The notes beneath the pieces are model-generated. The model was not told the DNA's origin and did not search any database. It was given only the letters and a program-made list of their open reading frames with translations. The translations under genes were made by a program, and so were the position numbers. A stretch of 64,000 nucleotides of DNA from Streptomyces sp. NBC_01445 (GTDB lineage Bacteria; Actinomycetota; Actinomycetes; Streptomycetales; Streptomycetaceae). This document shows, piece by piece, positions 43,375 through 51,747 of this stretch. Position 1 is the stretch's first letter; the number at the start of each line of letters is the position of its first letter. The stretch lies in contig NZ_CP109485.1 of assembly GCF_035918235.1 (NCBI RefSeq), positions 248,001-312,000 on the forward strand, read 5' to 3'.

Positions 43375-43856
43375 CGGTGCGAGGGCCCGCGGGTCCTTGG
43401 ACAGAGTTCCCTTCGGAGCCATTTGGGAGCCGACCCGCTCCCCGCTTCCCAAGACCACGCGAACCTCTGTGAACCACGAGGGGTTTTTAGGACGCTTCGC
43501 GCGCGAGTTCCCCGCATCGACGTTCGAGCCACACCTGGTTCCGCTTCTTCTGGCACCCGTGATTGCCCTGTTTAGGACTGGATAGCAAAGGGTGATCGTG
43601 TACGGAAGCGCAAGGCGTGGCGTGTGAACGCCTGCCGCACACGTCACGACGAAGCCCCCGTCCAGACTGGTCGAGGGCTCGATAGCGTGCAGTTACGGTC
43701 ACCGCTCCTCGCGCTAGCCGGACCGATGACCGCGCATCGAGACCGCCGACCGGCCACCAAACTCGGGAGACTCGACTGGAGACGCGGGCAGGTTGGGGCC
43801 GTGGGGCAGCCCGGCGGCGAGGGACTCGCCAAGAAGGTCGGCCACCTCACCAGAGC
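43375..43856. other. About 480 bp with no supported gene
   Basis: No reading frame has family-like content. The run acgaggggtttttagg near 43480 is unusually AT-rich for this window but no RNA gene was recognised. Confidence 0.4.
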
Positions 43857-44381
43857 TCAGCGGGCGCTGGCCGACGGCCCATCAGGTCGAAGCGCGGCCT
43901 GCAACTCTTCGAGGGCCGGAGGACCGGGGTCACGGACGGGACGGCCAACGTCGGACGACCAATTAGGACGGAAGCGTTCAACGAAGTCTGCGAAGTCGTG
44001 ACGCAAATACCGAGAATCGGCCGGCTTCAGCCGGATCTGCTGGCGGCTGTCAGCCCACCAGATCTGGAACTCACCAACTGAGCCTTCCGTCGGCCAGTCC
44101 TCACTCTGGTCCGGAAGCAACGCAGCATCGACGAAGCCTCCGACAGTCAGGCCGATGTCTACGAAGATCCCGATCGCACCGGGCCGAGGAACGTTCACGA
44201 CGGTGCCCTCGAAGACCTGCCCGAAGCGCAGGCACCTGCGAATCCGAACCCACTCGGCGTCTGCTACCACGAACGCATCATCGCACCTTCGCTCGAATCG
44301 CGAGCGACTGACTTGGGAAGCAGAGTCCCGCCACGGACATGATCGACCCGTCCGTCTCGACGACACAGGCACTGCCGTCAC
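43857..44381 (-). CDS. S1 RNA-binding domain protein
   Basis: A 174-residue protein whose middle reads GQVFEGTVVNVPRPGAIGIF then VDIGLTVGGFVDAALLP, an S1-fold OB domain (G-x-V-x-x-x-V-x-x-x-G-x-F-V-D-I-G). The C-terminal part (YLRHDFADFVERFRPNW) is helical and unassigned. The first 40 residues are weakly conserved in character, so the true start may lie inside, for example a GTG before VADAEWVRIRR. A stand-alone cytosolic RNA-binding protein of unknown role. Confidence 0.65.
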   Translation of the reverse strand: MTAVPVSSRRTGRSCPWRDSASQVSRSRFERRCDDAFVVADAEWVRIRRCLRFGQVFEGTVVNVPRPGAIGIFVDIGLTVGGFVDAALLPDQSEDWPTEGSVGEFQIWWADSRQQIRLKPADSRYLRHDFADFVERFRPNWSSDVGRPVRDPGPPALEELQAALRPDGPSASAR

Positions 44382-44413
44382 ATCTCGAGCTCTGGCTCAT
44401 TTTCCGTGATCGG

Positions 44414-45088
44414 TCACTGAGAGTGTCCGGTGCTGGGAAGAAGCAAACTCCGTAGTACGGCGGCGACTCTGCCGGGCTGGCTGATGAAGGGTGAGTGGCT
44501 CGTGTGCCACGTCAATGTGCTGGAACAGCGCCTGCTCATCTCCCTCTGCAGGTCGGGTTCAACCGCGCGATCCTGAGTGCAGATGACGTAGGTGGAAGGC
44601 GTGTTCTGCCACGATTGGCGTTCCGGTACGCCGCGTCCACATCCCGGCTTCTGGGGTCGCAGCAACGATGCTGCCCAGGTCGCACGTTCGATCGAGGCGT
44701 CGGCGTAGAACACTTCTACGGCAGCTGCGGGATCCACGTGGGTCACGCCGTCTCCGTCGTGCACGATGGAGGAGGCGAGGAGCTTGGTCGAACCACCGAG
44801 GCGGGCCGCACTCTCGCCTTCAGCAGGCACAAAGGCTGCCAGGTACACCAAATGAGCAGCACCTGTCAGGCCGGTGGTGACTGACCCGCCGTAAGAGTGG
44901 CCTAGAACCAGGGGCGGCTGTTCCATAGCGTCGACGACTGCTTGCACCGCTTCAGTGTCGGCCTGAAGCGAGCCACGATGCAGTTCCGGAACAGCGACCT
45001 CGACTCGGGCAGCAGCCAACTCCCCCAAAACCAGGTCGAAGTGCTGGGGGTCGTGGTACAGGCCGTGTACCAACACCACACCACTCAC
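44414..45088 (-). CDS. Alpha/beta hydrolase
   Basis: A 224-residue hydrolase opening MSGVVLVHGLYHDPQHFDLV with the oxyanion HG motif. The nucleophile elbow GHSYGGS is near residue 63, the acid is in YVICTQDRAVEPDLQ and the catalytic His in WHTSHSPFISQP. It resembles small actinobacterial esterases annotated from the salicylate-esterase/RsbQ-like group. The GTG start is preceded by gggggga. It stands alone. Substrate unknown. Confidence 0.85.
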   Translation of the reverse strand: MSGVVLVHGLYHDPQHFDLVLGELAAARVEVAVPELHRGSLQADTEAVQAVVDAMEQPPLVLGHSYGGSVTTGLTGAAHLVYLAAFVPAEGESAARLGGSTKLLASSIVHDGDGVTHVDPAAAVEVFYADASIERATWAASLLRPQKPGCGRGVPERQSWQNTPSTYVICTQDRAVEPDLQREMSRRCSSTLTWHTSHSPFISQPGRVAAVLRSLLLPSTGHSQ

Positions 45089-45282
45089 GAAGATCCCCCC
45101 ATACGGAAGTGATTCTGGCTGGCCTCAGGGTTCGAGGGGTGGCGGTGCCTTATCCCTGATTGCTCATGGCGTGACTGATCGCGGAGGCGACGTCTTTGGC
45201 GACGTGGGTTGGGGCCTCCCCCTGAGTGGTGGACACGCTGATACTGGATCTGCTTGATCCGGAGGAAGCGAGAAGACCGCCG

Positions 45283-45627
45283 ATGGCGATGAAGGACTAC
45301 TCGGACGAGTTCAAGGCCGATGCCGTGGCCCTGTACGAGTCCACACCCGGGGCGACCTACAAGAGCATCGCCGCTGACCTGGGCGTCAACCGGGCGACCC
45401 TGCGTGAGTGGGTGCTGCGGGACCGCGAACGCCGTGGCGCCGGCGCCGCGGCTGCGAAGCCGGGCACCCGGCCTCGGGAGGCGGTGCCGTCCGCTGATCC
45501 GGACGAGCGGGTCCGGCAGCTGGAGGCCCGGGTGGCCGAACTCGAGGCGAGTGAGCGCAAGCTGGCCACCGAGCGGGACATCCTCCGCAAGGCGGCCAAG
45601 TATTTCGCCGGAGAGACGAACTGGTGA
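45283..45627 (+). CDS. IS3-family transposase OrfA
   Basis: A 114-residue DNA-binding subunit. MKDYSDEFKADAVALYESTP is the conserved start of the HTH domain; a leucine-zipper-like segment (VRQLEARVAELEASERKLAT) follows. The ATG at 45283 begins the conserved domain. The stop overlaps the OrfB start (gtgag). Confidence 0.88.
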   Translation: MAMKDYSDEFKADAVALYESTPGATYKSIAADLGVNRATLREWVLRDRERRGAGAAAAKPGTRPREAVPSADPDERVRQLEARVAELEASERKLATERDILRKAAKYFAGETNW

Positions 45628-46520
45628 GGAGCCGCTTCCAGTTCGTTGACGACCACCGGGACACCTACGAGGTGAAGCGGCTCTGCCAGGTCCTGGACGT
45701 GAACCGGTCCAGCTACTACAAGTGGCTCGCCGGCGCCGAGGCCCGGGCCACCCGGCAGCACCAGGACCGGCTCCTGGCCGAGGAGATCCGCGAGGTCCAC
45801 GGCGAGTCCGGCGGCGCCTACGGCTCCCCGCGAGTGACCGCCGAGCTCCGCGAGAAAGGACGGCGGGTCAACGAGAAGCGCATCGCCCGGATCATGCGGA
45901 CGTTCTCCATCACCGGTATCCGCCTGCGCAGACACGTGCGCACCACCGTCCCGGACCCGGCAGCCTCACCGGTCCCGGACCTGTTCCAGCGGGACTTCAC
46001 CGCCACCGGACCCGGACTGAAATACATGGGCGACATCACGTATCTCCCCCTGGAAAACGGGCAGTTCCTCTATCTGGCGACCGTGCTGGACTGCTTCAGC
46101 CGCAAGGTCGTCGGCTGGTCCATCGCCGACCACATGCGCACCAGCCTGGTCGCCGACGCACTGCGGATGGCAGCGGCGACCCGCGGCAGCCTGGAGGGCG
46201 CCGTGTTCCACTCCGACCACGGGGCCCAATACGGCTCCCGGGCCTTCGCCGGCCTCTGCGACCAGCTCGGGGTCACCCGGTCGATGGGCGCGGTCGGCAC
46301 CAGTGCCGACAATGCGGCCTGCGAAAGCTTCCACGCCTCCCTGAAACGCGAGACCCTCCAGGGCGCCCACGACTACGGCGACTCCGGCACCTGCCGCAGG
46401 ACCGTCTTCGCCTGGCTGACCCGCTACAACACCCGCCGCCGGCACTCCGCCAACGGCCACCTCAGCCCCAACGAATACGAACACCGACACCACACCGCTA
46501 AACTCACGCTCGCCGCGTGA
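45624..46520 (+). CDS. IS3-family transposase OrfB (rve integrase core)
   Basis: A 298-residue catalytic subunit. Asp in LKYMGDITYLPLENG, Asp in GAVFHSDHGAQYGS and Glu in NAACESFHASLKRETLQG form the DDE triad. The N-terminal HTH_21 region reads AYGSPRVTAELREKGRRVNE. It overlaps OrfA by 4 bp in the -1 frame, allowing coupling or frameshift fusion. The element looks complete. Confidence 0.9.
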   Translation: MRSRFQFVDDHRDTYEVKRLCQVLDVNRSSYYKWLAGAEARATRQHQDRLLAEEIREVHGESGGAYGSPRVTAELREKGRRVNEKRIARIMRTFSITGIRLRRHVRTTVPDPAASPVPDLFQRDFTATGPGLKYMGDITYLPLENGQFLYLATVLDCFSRKVVGWSIADHMRTSLVADALRMAAATRGSLEGAVFHSDHGAQYGSRAFAGLCDQLGVTRSMGAVGTSADNAACESFHASLKRETLQGAHDYGDSGTCRRTVFAWLTRYNTRRRHSANGHLSPNEYEHRHHTAKLTLAA

Positions 46521-46541
46521 TCAATAACCGCGTGCCCACCT

Positions 46542-47150
46542 TCACGGGGGAAGGCCCGTTGGCTGGTAGGAGTCCTGGGACCAGGGGCGGCCATCCGTCA
46601 CCCACACGCTTCGAAGCCCGAGTGCTTCGGCGCCGGCGATGTCAGCATGCGGTGAATCGCCGATCACCCACGCACCAGGTAGAGGAATGCCGACGGTTGC
46701 TGCTGCCGCATGGAAGATTTCCGGTTCGGGCTTCTTGTGACCGATGGTCTCGGAGACCACCCAGCCCTGGACGAGTTGGTCGAGCCCGGTGTTACGGATC
46801 TTCGCTTCCTGCTGGACAGTGCGGCCGTTGGTGACGATCACGCAGGTCCAGCCGTCGGCCTGGGCCTTCCTCAACGCCTCGCGGGAGGAGCGCGTCAACG
46901 CGACGTGGTCGGCGACGCCGTTGTCGAGAAGGGTACGGATAGCGGCGGTTGACACCAGGTCGCCGTATCGGTCGCTCAAGGCTGCGGCGACTTCGTGCCG
47001 CGTGGCATAGCCACTGGCGTCGATAGTCGTCACCCAGGTGAGGTCGGAGTCGGGCAGGCCGTGCCGGGCCAGGAAGCCAGCGGCAGCGGCACGGAAGGCC
47101 GCATCGCGGTCGACCAGGGTGTTGTCGAGGTCCAGCAGTAACAACGGCAT
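46542..47150 (-). CDS. HAD-superfamily hydrolase, possibly 3'-truncated
   Basis: A 202-residue phosphatase-like protein. Motif I is LLLDLDNTLVDRD (D-x-D-x-T), motif II ends CVIVTNGR, the Lys is in IGHKKPEPEIF and motif IV is WVIGDSPHADIAGAEALGL. All four motifs are present, so it may still be active. The stop TGA (46542-46544) is the terminal triplet of the IS3 right end, so the original C-terminus was probably different. Confidence 0.85.
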   Translation of the reverse strand: MPLLLLDLDNTLVDRDAAFRAAAAGFLARHGLPDSDLTWVTTIDASGYATRHEVAAALSDRYGDLVSTAAIRTLLDNGVADHVALTRSSREALRKAQADGWTCVIVTNGRTVQQEAKIRNTGLDQLVQGWVVSETIGHKKPEPEIFHAAAATVGIPLPGAWVIGDSPHADIAGAEALGLRSVWVTDGRPWSQDSYQPTGLPP

Positions 47151-47276
47151 GACCAGCAGTAGATCACGCGCACTGTTTTCGAGCGGGTGGGTTTCCCGCC
47201 CCTACATCGATGTGATCGGCTACACGGAACTCGACCGCTACGGTGTCGAACCCTTCTTCCAGCGAGTTCAGTCTCG

Positions 47277-47309
47277 ACGGCCCGCCGCCCTCACGGGCGG
47301 CGGGCCGTC
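47277..47309. terminator. Perfect hairpin terminator
   Basis: A perfect stem of about 15 bp (gacggcccgccgccc and its complement) with loop tcac. It lies upstream of the HAD gene start on the plus strand, after a short reading ending DVIGYTELDRYGVEPFF that may be the tail of a lost gene. Confidence 0.7.
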
Positions 47310-47616
47310 CCATGCACTGACGTCATTTCTCGTGAACATTCCCGAGCCTGTCGATCTACATCTGCCGCCCAAAGTGCCGGACAAACGCGGCTGCTGAAAG
47401 TGAACGAAGCCAAGCGCCCGGAACGAAAGGAGGACGTCATAGAGCGCGCCGTGCCCGGCGGTGCTCGGCCAGCAGCGTCAGGTCCACCGGCGATGCGTAC
47501 AGCCGCCCGCCACCACAAGAAGGGCACGGAACCCCGGCACACCGAGGAACGGCAAACTTGACGGCCTGGGCCATGTGCAGCGGGCACGAGGCCGAAAGAC
47601 TTCATGGGGTGCACCA

Positions 47617-48132
47617 GTGGATCTCAGCTCAGTGATCATCGCGGTGGCAGGCGTCGCTGGAACCTTAGGAGGATCACTACTCACCCAACGCGGCTCCGAA
47701 CGAGCGAAGCGTCGGGAGATAGAGCTCGTTCGTGATCATGAAGAGGTCCGCGAGAACCGTGCGCTCCGACGTACCTGCTACGTGGAACTCAACCGAGAGG
47801 CCCGGCAGTTCACCACAGCACTCAACCACCACCTGCACGTCATGAGGGAACGAGGCGCGGAGGACGCCGACAGCGACGCACTCGACGAGGCGAAGACCGC
47901 GCACCGCGATCGATACTCCGAAGCACAGATGATCGCCCCCGAAGAAGTACTCATGCGAGCGGGCGTCGTCAACCAAACCCTGAACAAGGTATACGGCCAG
48001 GTCAAGCGCCTCGAACGCGGTGCACCCGAACCAGGCGAAACGATGGAGACCGCGGCCCAAGCCCAGTACGAGATCTGGGACATGCTCCGAACCATGAGAA
48101 CCACTATGCGTCACGACCTCGGTGTCGCATGA
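47617..48132 (+). CDS. Membrane-tethered coiled-coil protein
   Basis: A 171-residue protein. One N-terminal transmembrane helix (SSVIIAVAGVAGTLGGSLLT) is followed by a charged helical cytosolic region (RGSERAKRREIELVRDHEEV and onward). The architecture is the same as that of the protein at 49642-50109, with the AVAGTL-GSLL core shared. The GTG at 47617 is chosen because it starts at the helix. Function unknown. Confidence 0.6.
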   Translation: MDLSSVIIAVAGVAGTLGGSLLTQRGSERAKRREIELVRDHEEVRENRALRRTCYVELNREARQFTTALNHHLHVMRERGAEDADSDALDEAKTAHRDRYSEAQMIAPEEVLMRAGVVNQTLNKVYGQVKRLERGAPEPGETMETAAQAQYEIWDMLRTMRTTMRHDLGVA

Positions 48133-48200
48133 CGATTGAGAGCTGGCACTCAGCTCCATGTGGCCTCTCCTATCTGCCTCGACCAGCCGAAAGCTGACCG

Positions 48201-48225
48201 AGGCAGAGACTAAAACTCAAGCTGA
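48201..48225. repeat. 25-bp direct repeat, left copy
   Basis: aggcagagac then taaaactcaagctga. It matches 49591-49615 at 23 of 25 positions. The two copies bracket about 1.37 kb containing the Imm49 gene. The 48226-48558 stretch holds no supported gene. Confidence 0.65.
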
Positions 48226-48558
48226 TCTCGAGTCTTAACCTCTGGCTGGCTCCCCGCTCCAGCAGAGCCATGCCTCATCGCCGTCAATGTGCAGGAGGAG
48301 TCGGCCGCTGGGGACCGACCGTGATAAGTACGTCAACTCCTGGCATCACGAGGCTTCCACACATCTCGGGTGCTCCGGGAAGGACGGTTGCGGAACATCT
48401 GCGGGCCGGCCTGCTGGTGCCCTGGTGTTCCGGAACCTCTTGTCGTCCGCCCCGGATCGGGCAGAACCGGCGGGGGACACCGCGTAGACGAGGCGAGCCA
48501 GTCGGTCGGGCTTCACTCCTGCTGAGGCAGCACCCGAGACAGTGGTGAGGGCACAGGT

Positions 48559-49485
48559 TCAGCCACTGGCCGACGGCGTGCCTTCGGGGGCGCTCAGCAT
48601 GGCCTGCGGCAGGTAGGCAGATTGGACGCGCAAGTCCCAGCCGTGTGCTTGGACTGCCAGGGCGGCCAGGGCGATGGTCTTGTGCGGCAGGAGGCTGCGG
48701 GGCGCCGCATCGGAGGGTGCGCTCTCCCGGTGCTGGACAAGACGATGCTCCAGGGCTTGTTCGAAGGCCAACTGGTCATCCTCCAAAAGCACGTGCAGGA
48801 GGCGCTGATCTGGCGTCAGCGCACCGAGAGTATCCAGCTGCCGCTTTGCACCGGTGCGCTCACCGGCATTCGGCTTGCACAGCGTTACCGACGGCCAGTG
48901 CCGGGGCAGATGCCCTTCGGCCTGGGTGAGGTAGCCGCACAAAGCGTCCATCTCCGCCAGCTCGCCCGGGTCCGACTTCGATTCCAGCTTCGAGTGCGGC
49001 ACACCGTTACGGATGTCAGGCGCATAGTCGCCGCGCAGCAGCAGCCCGATGACCAGGCGCTGTTCCCAGACCATGCCGCTGATCACAGACAAAGCGAATG
49101 CGTCCAGCCAGGTCCTCGCGGTGGCCGCCTGCTCCACCACAGCCTCGAAGGCTATGTCTTCGCTGCTGAGCTTCTCGTCAATGAGGGTGAAGGAGATCTC
49201 TTGGTCGCCGTTGGGGTAACAGCCCAAGCTCAGGAGTCCCAGGGCGCACTCGGCCGCGGTGCGCAGGACGATGCGTGACGGGGCGGTGCCAGGCTCGGGG
49301 TCCGCCACCGTGCGGGCGGCTAGGTGGTCGAGGAGTTCGTCGCGCATTCCCTGCAGCTCCTCATCGGAGTAGCAGTCGTATTGCATCGTGTGCCAGCGGC
49401 TGCCGGCCCGCCGCCGGACGTTCTCCAGCGCCTGTTCGATCCGCCGCTCACTCACGTCATGCCGGGCTACGTCCTTGATCGTCAT
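48559..49485 (-). CDS. Immunity 49 family protein
   Basis: A helical protein of about 308 residues that I recognise as Imm49, a family that neutralises polymorphic toxins of the contact-dependent or secreted type. Landmarks are YSDEELQGMRDELLDHLAAR, LRTAAECALGLLSLGCYPNG, ISFTLIDEKLSSEDIAFEAV and TARTWLDAFALSVISGMVWE. No toxin is encoded nearby, so this is an orphan immunity gene. Starts at 49485 or 49494 are equally plausible; neither has a strong ribosome-binding site. It lies between 25-bp direct repeats. Confidence 0.7.
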   Translation of the reverse strand: MTIKDVARHDVSERRIEQALENVRRRAGSRWHTMQYDCYSDEELQGMRDELLDHLAARTVADPEPGTAPSRIVLRTAAECALGLLSLGCYPNGDQEISFTLIDEKLSSEDIAFEAVVEQAATARTWLDAFALSVISGMVWEQRLVIGLLLRGDYAPDIRNGVPHSKLESKSDPGELAEMDALCGYLTQAEGHLPRHWPSVTLCKPNAGERTGAKRQLDTLGALTPDQRLLHVLLEDDQLAFEQALEHRLVQHRESAPSDAAPRSLLPHKTIALAALAVQAHGWDLRVQSAYLPQAMLSAPEGTPSASG

Positions 49486-49590
49486 AAGCGTCATCCTGGC
49501 AGCCGCCACTGACACCGCAGGTACGCCAGCCATGACCACGCCCGAGAAGCCTGATAGTTGCAGGGAGCAGCTCCGCGCGGCTCGCGAACC

Positions 49591-49615
49591 AGGCAGAGGT
49601 TAAAACTCAAGCTGA
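49591..49615. repeat. 25-bp direct repeat, right copy
   Basis: aggcagaggt then taaaactcaagctga. Partner of 48201-48225, same orientation. It lies 27 bp downstream of the convergent membrane-tethered gene. Confidence 0.65.
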
Positions 49616-49641
49616 GTACCTGTGCGAGAACTGCCGGCTGT

Positions 49642-50109
49642 CTACCTGATCTGGGCTGAAGCCTGCACGACGAAGGAGTTGAGGGACGCCCGCGCCTCGA
49701 CCGACCTCGTCCGCAGTTCTTCGCGGTCTGTTGCGCGGTGAAGAGCACCGATCATCCCGATGGTCTGCTCGGCCCGCGCATGCAGGTCGCCGTTGGGTAG
49801 GAGCAGACGGAGCTGGTGAACGGCCTGGAAGGCCTGGCCGCGGATCCGGAAGGCTTCTGTTCTGGCTGCTGAATGCGCCGTACCATCCTGTTCCTCGTGC
49901 TTCCGGTGCCACCAGTCGTGTTGGCTCCGTATGAATTCGTTGGTCGCAGCGGTGAAGGCGAGGACGGCGCTGCGGCGTTCGCTCCGGTCTGCCACACGCT
50001 TCTGGAACTGATACCCCAGAAGAGAACCGATGAGTGTTCCCGCCACTGCGATGAAGGTCGTAAGTACCTGGCTCACTGAATTAGTTGACCACGCCAGCTC
50101 CAGCACCAA
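49642..50109 (-). CDS. Membrane-tethered helical protein
   Basis: A 155-residue protein with one N-terminal helix (VLTTFIAVAGTLIGSLLGYQ) followed by a charged helical region (FQKRVADRSERRSAVLAFTA onward). It is similar in plan to the protein at 47617-48132, and the pair flanks the Imm49 gene in opposite orientation. Start uncertain: the GTG at 50109 gives the full helix. Function unknown. Confidence 0.6.
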   Translation of the reverse strand: MVLELAWSTNSVSQVLTTFIAVAGTLIGSLLGYQFQKRVADRSERRSAVLAFTAATNEFIRSQHDWWHRKHEEQDGTAHSAARTEAFRIRGQAFQAVHQLRLLLPNGDLHARAEQTIGMIGALHRATDREELRTRSVEARASLNSFVVQASAQIR

Positions 50110-50360
50110 CAGGGAACGTAACGAGGTTGATGGGCCGCTGTCGAAGCAGTTGGATGCAGTCGGCGAGTTGGTGCCATTGTTGAGGCAGGGTGAGGCGCGA
50201 GCAGCCCGCTACGCCTTGTGGTTGTTCGGGCAGGGTGATGGTGCCGCCTCACAAGCTGCACACGAGTTGGCTGACGGATAGAGCGGCGATTCCATCTCGT
50301 GTTTCCAGCTGATTCGGTGGCGTTGCATGACATCGAAGACCAGCAGTTCGGGACCCTGCG

Positions 50361-50549
50361 ATGAGTGATCTTGACGATGACGTCACAGCGTTCGATCCGC
50401 CGGCCGTTCTCCTCCCCCTGCTGACGGTGGAGGAGGCGCCGGACGTCCTGGAGGTTCTGGCTGCTGTGGTCGCCGGCGAGCGCGCGGATGTCGACCTGGC
50501 GCGCTCGCTGTCGATGCACCTGGCCGCCCGCGTGCCGTCGCGGGAATAG
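50361..50549 (+). CDS. Small acidic hypothetical protein
   Basis: A 62-residue protein starting MSDLDDDVTAFDPPAVLLPL and ending SMHLAARVPSRE. The composition is protein-like, with alternating hydrophobic and acidic residues (LLTVEEAPDVLEVLAAVVAG). The ribosome-binding site is weak. It ends 12 bp before the convergent gene at 50562. No family recognised. Confidence 0.45.
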   Translation: MSDLDDDVTAFDPPAVLLPLLTVEEAPDVLEVLAAVVAGERADVDLARSLSMHLAARVPSRE

Positions 50550-50561
50550 GGACCGAAGGTA

Positions 50562-51011
50562 TTACACGGGTGCCATCTCGTCGGCCTTAAGAGCGGCGAT
50601 GACGCAATCCGCCAGCAAGTCGCAGTGCTCGGCGCCCGTGATGTCTCGGGCTGTGTTGAGGACGAGCCACGCTGCATCGAGCTGCTGCTTTCGGGTGTCT
50701 CCGAACTCGCATTTGAGTGCGGCAGCCAGGTGATCGCGATACATCGGCATGGTCCGACTTCTGAGGTAGGAGCAACTGGCGGCCTCGCGCACGCAGGTGA
50801 AGAACCGCAACGCGTCAGTGCGGCCGAGCTGCTGGTAGATGATCTCCATGAGCTTTCGGCCAGGTTTGAAGCCGTAGGGCCAGGAGCCTCTTGGCCCTAC
50901 CTGCTCCCTGAGTTGGATGTACAGCTCGAAGCTGAAGTCGTACTCGTTCCTCATGGCTGTCTTCGTACCGGCCTTCTTCGGGGAGGCCGCGGCGCCGCGC
51001 CTCTCGTACAT
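50562..51011 (-). CDS. Hypothetical helical protein
   Basis: A 149-residue protein. A basic N-terminus is followed by MRNEYDFSFELYIQLREQVG, KPGRKLMEIIYQQLGRTDAL and AAWLVLNTARDITGAEHCDL. No signal peptide or membrane helix. The true start may be the internal ATG before RNEYDF. Codon use fits the neighbours. Function unknown. Confidence 0.5.
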   Translation of the reverse strand: MYERRGAAASPKKAGTKTAMRNEYDFSFELYIQLREQVGPRGSWPYGFKPGRKLMEIIYQQLGRTDALRFFTCVREAASCSYLRSRTMPMYRDHLAAALKCEFGDTRKQQLDAAWLVLNTARDITGAEHCDLLADCVIAALKADEMAPV

Positions 51012-51026
51012 CCATTCAGCCGCTAC

Positions 51027-51215
51027 TCATGCCACGCTCCGCTCGGCGAGGGGCAGGTCGAGGAGGTCGGCGTGCCCGTGCTGGGTCTGGCAGTTGGGGC
51101 AGCGCAGGCCGAGCGCGTCGAGGGTGAGCCGGCAGGGCTGGTGACCAAGCTCGTCGGCATAGAGGCCACAGCGGCAGAACCTGCAGGCGGGGGCGGTGAC
51201 GTCGTCGAGGGACAT
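51027..51215 (-). CDS. Small cysteine-rich protein (putative zinc ribbon)
   Basis: A 62-residue protein: ACRFCRCGLYADELGHQPCR then LRCPNCQTQHGH. The C-x2-C ... C-x2-C spacing suits a zinc ribbon. The ATG follows acggagcacccgccg. It lies 16 bp upstream of the start of the 50562 gene in the same orientation, so the two may be co-transcribed. Confidence 0.5.
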   Translation of the reverse strand: MSLDDVTAPACRFCRCGLYADELGHQPCRLTLDALGLRCPNCQTQHGHADLLDLPLAERSVA

Positions 51216-51277
51216 CGGCGGGTGCTCCGTTCGGCGGTATTGCAGTTACGGGCTGTGCGTTGGCGCGTTGAACATGC

Positions 51278-51475
51278 ATGAGCAGAAGTCGCAGGTTGCG
51301 GGAGCTATCGGGCCCGGCGGCGTTCGACCAGCTGCAGGCACAGTTGGCCCGTGCTGCCGCCGGGATGGCGAGGGGTAAGTCGCCCCGCCGAACAGCCGTT
51401 GAGGGGGCGCTTCACCCTCCGGATGGGGAGCAGGATGACAGCCGCGGTGAGGCGGCGCCGCCCGGCTCGGGCTGA
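51278..51475 (+). CDS. Possible small basic protein
   Basis: Sixty-five residues starting MSRSRRLRELSGPAAFDQLQ, basic then acidic. There is no clear ribosome-binding site and no family. It could be spurious. Confidence 0.3.
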   Translation: MSRSRRLRELSGPAAFDQLQAQLARAAAGMARGKSPRRTAVEGALHPPDGEQDDSRGEAAPPGSG

Positions 51476-51747
51476 AGTCACACGCCCTCCTTCTCCAGAA
51501 GCCAACGGCGATCCGTGTCGCGGCATTCGGCGACGCTCGGCTCGTCGTGGGCGGGTGCGATCGGCGCGTCGATGAGGGCCAGGGCATCGCGGGCCTGCTG
51601 AATGGCGTGAGCACGCACGGAGACGGCGCGTTGACCTGGCGGTTGCTTCCACGAGGATTGGCGGAGGTTTCGCGCCTGTCCCCGGCGCTCGGCCGAGCCA
51701 CGGCAACCTCGTGACCCGGCGGTCCCGCCCCGCCTCCGATCGGCGGA

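Larger units (their letters stand above)
45223..46544. mobile_element. IS3-family insertion sequence
   Basis: Related inverted ends begin TGAgTGGTGGaCACGC on the left (45223) and TGAAGGTGGGCACGC read inward on the right (46544). Both reading frames inside are intact. No target duplication was identified. The right end supplies the stop codon of the neighbouring HAD gene. Confidence 0.8.

Noticed and set aside
43470..43500. AT-rich run near acgaggggtttttagg suspected as a tRNA 3' end or att core
   Set aside because: No tRNA structure upstream and no second copy was noticed in the window.
51478..51745. Minus-strand reading ending RAHAIQQARDALALIDAPIA and following residues
   Set aside because: It could be a gene truncated by the IS30 element, but it has no start, family or supporting context.
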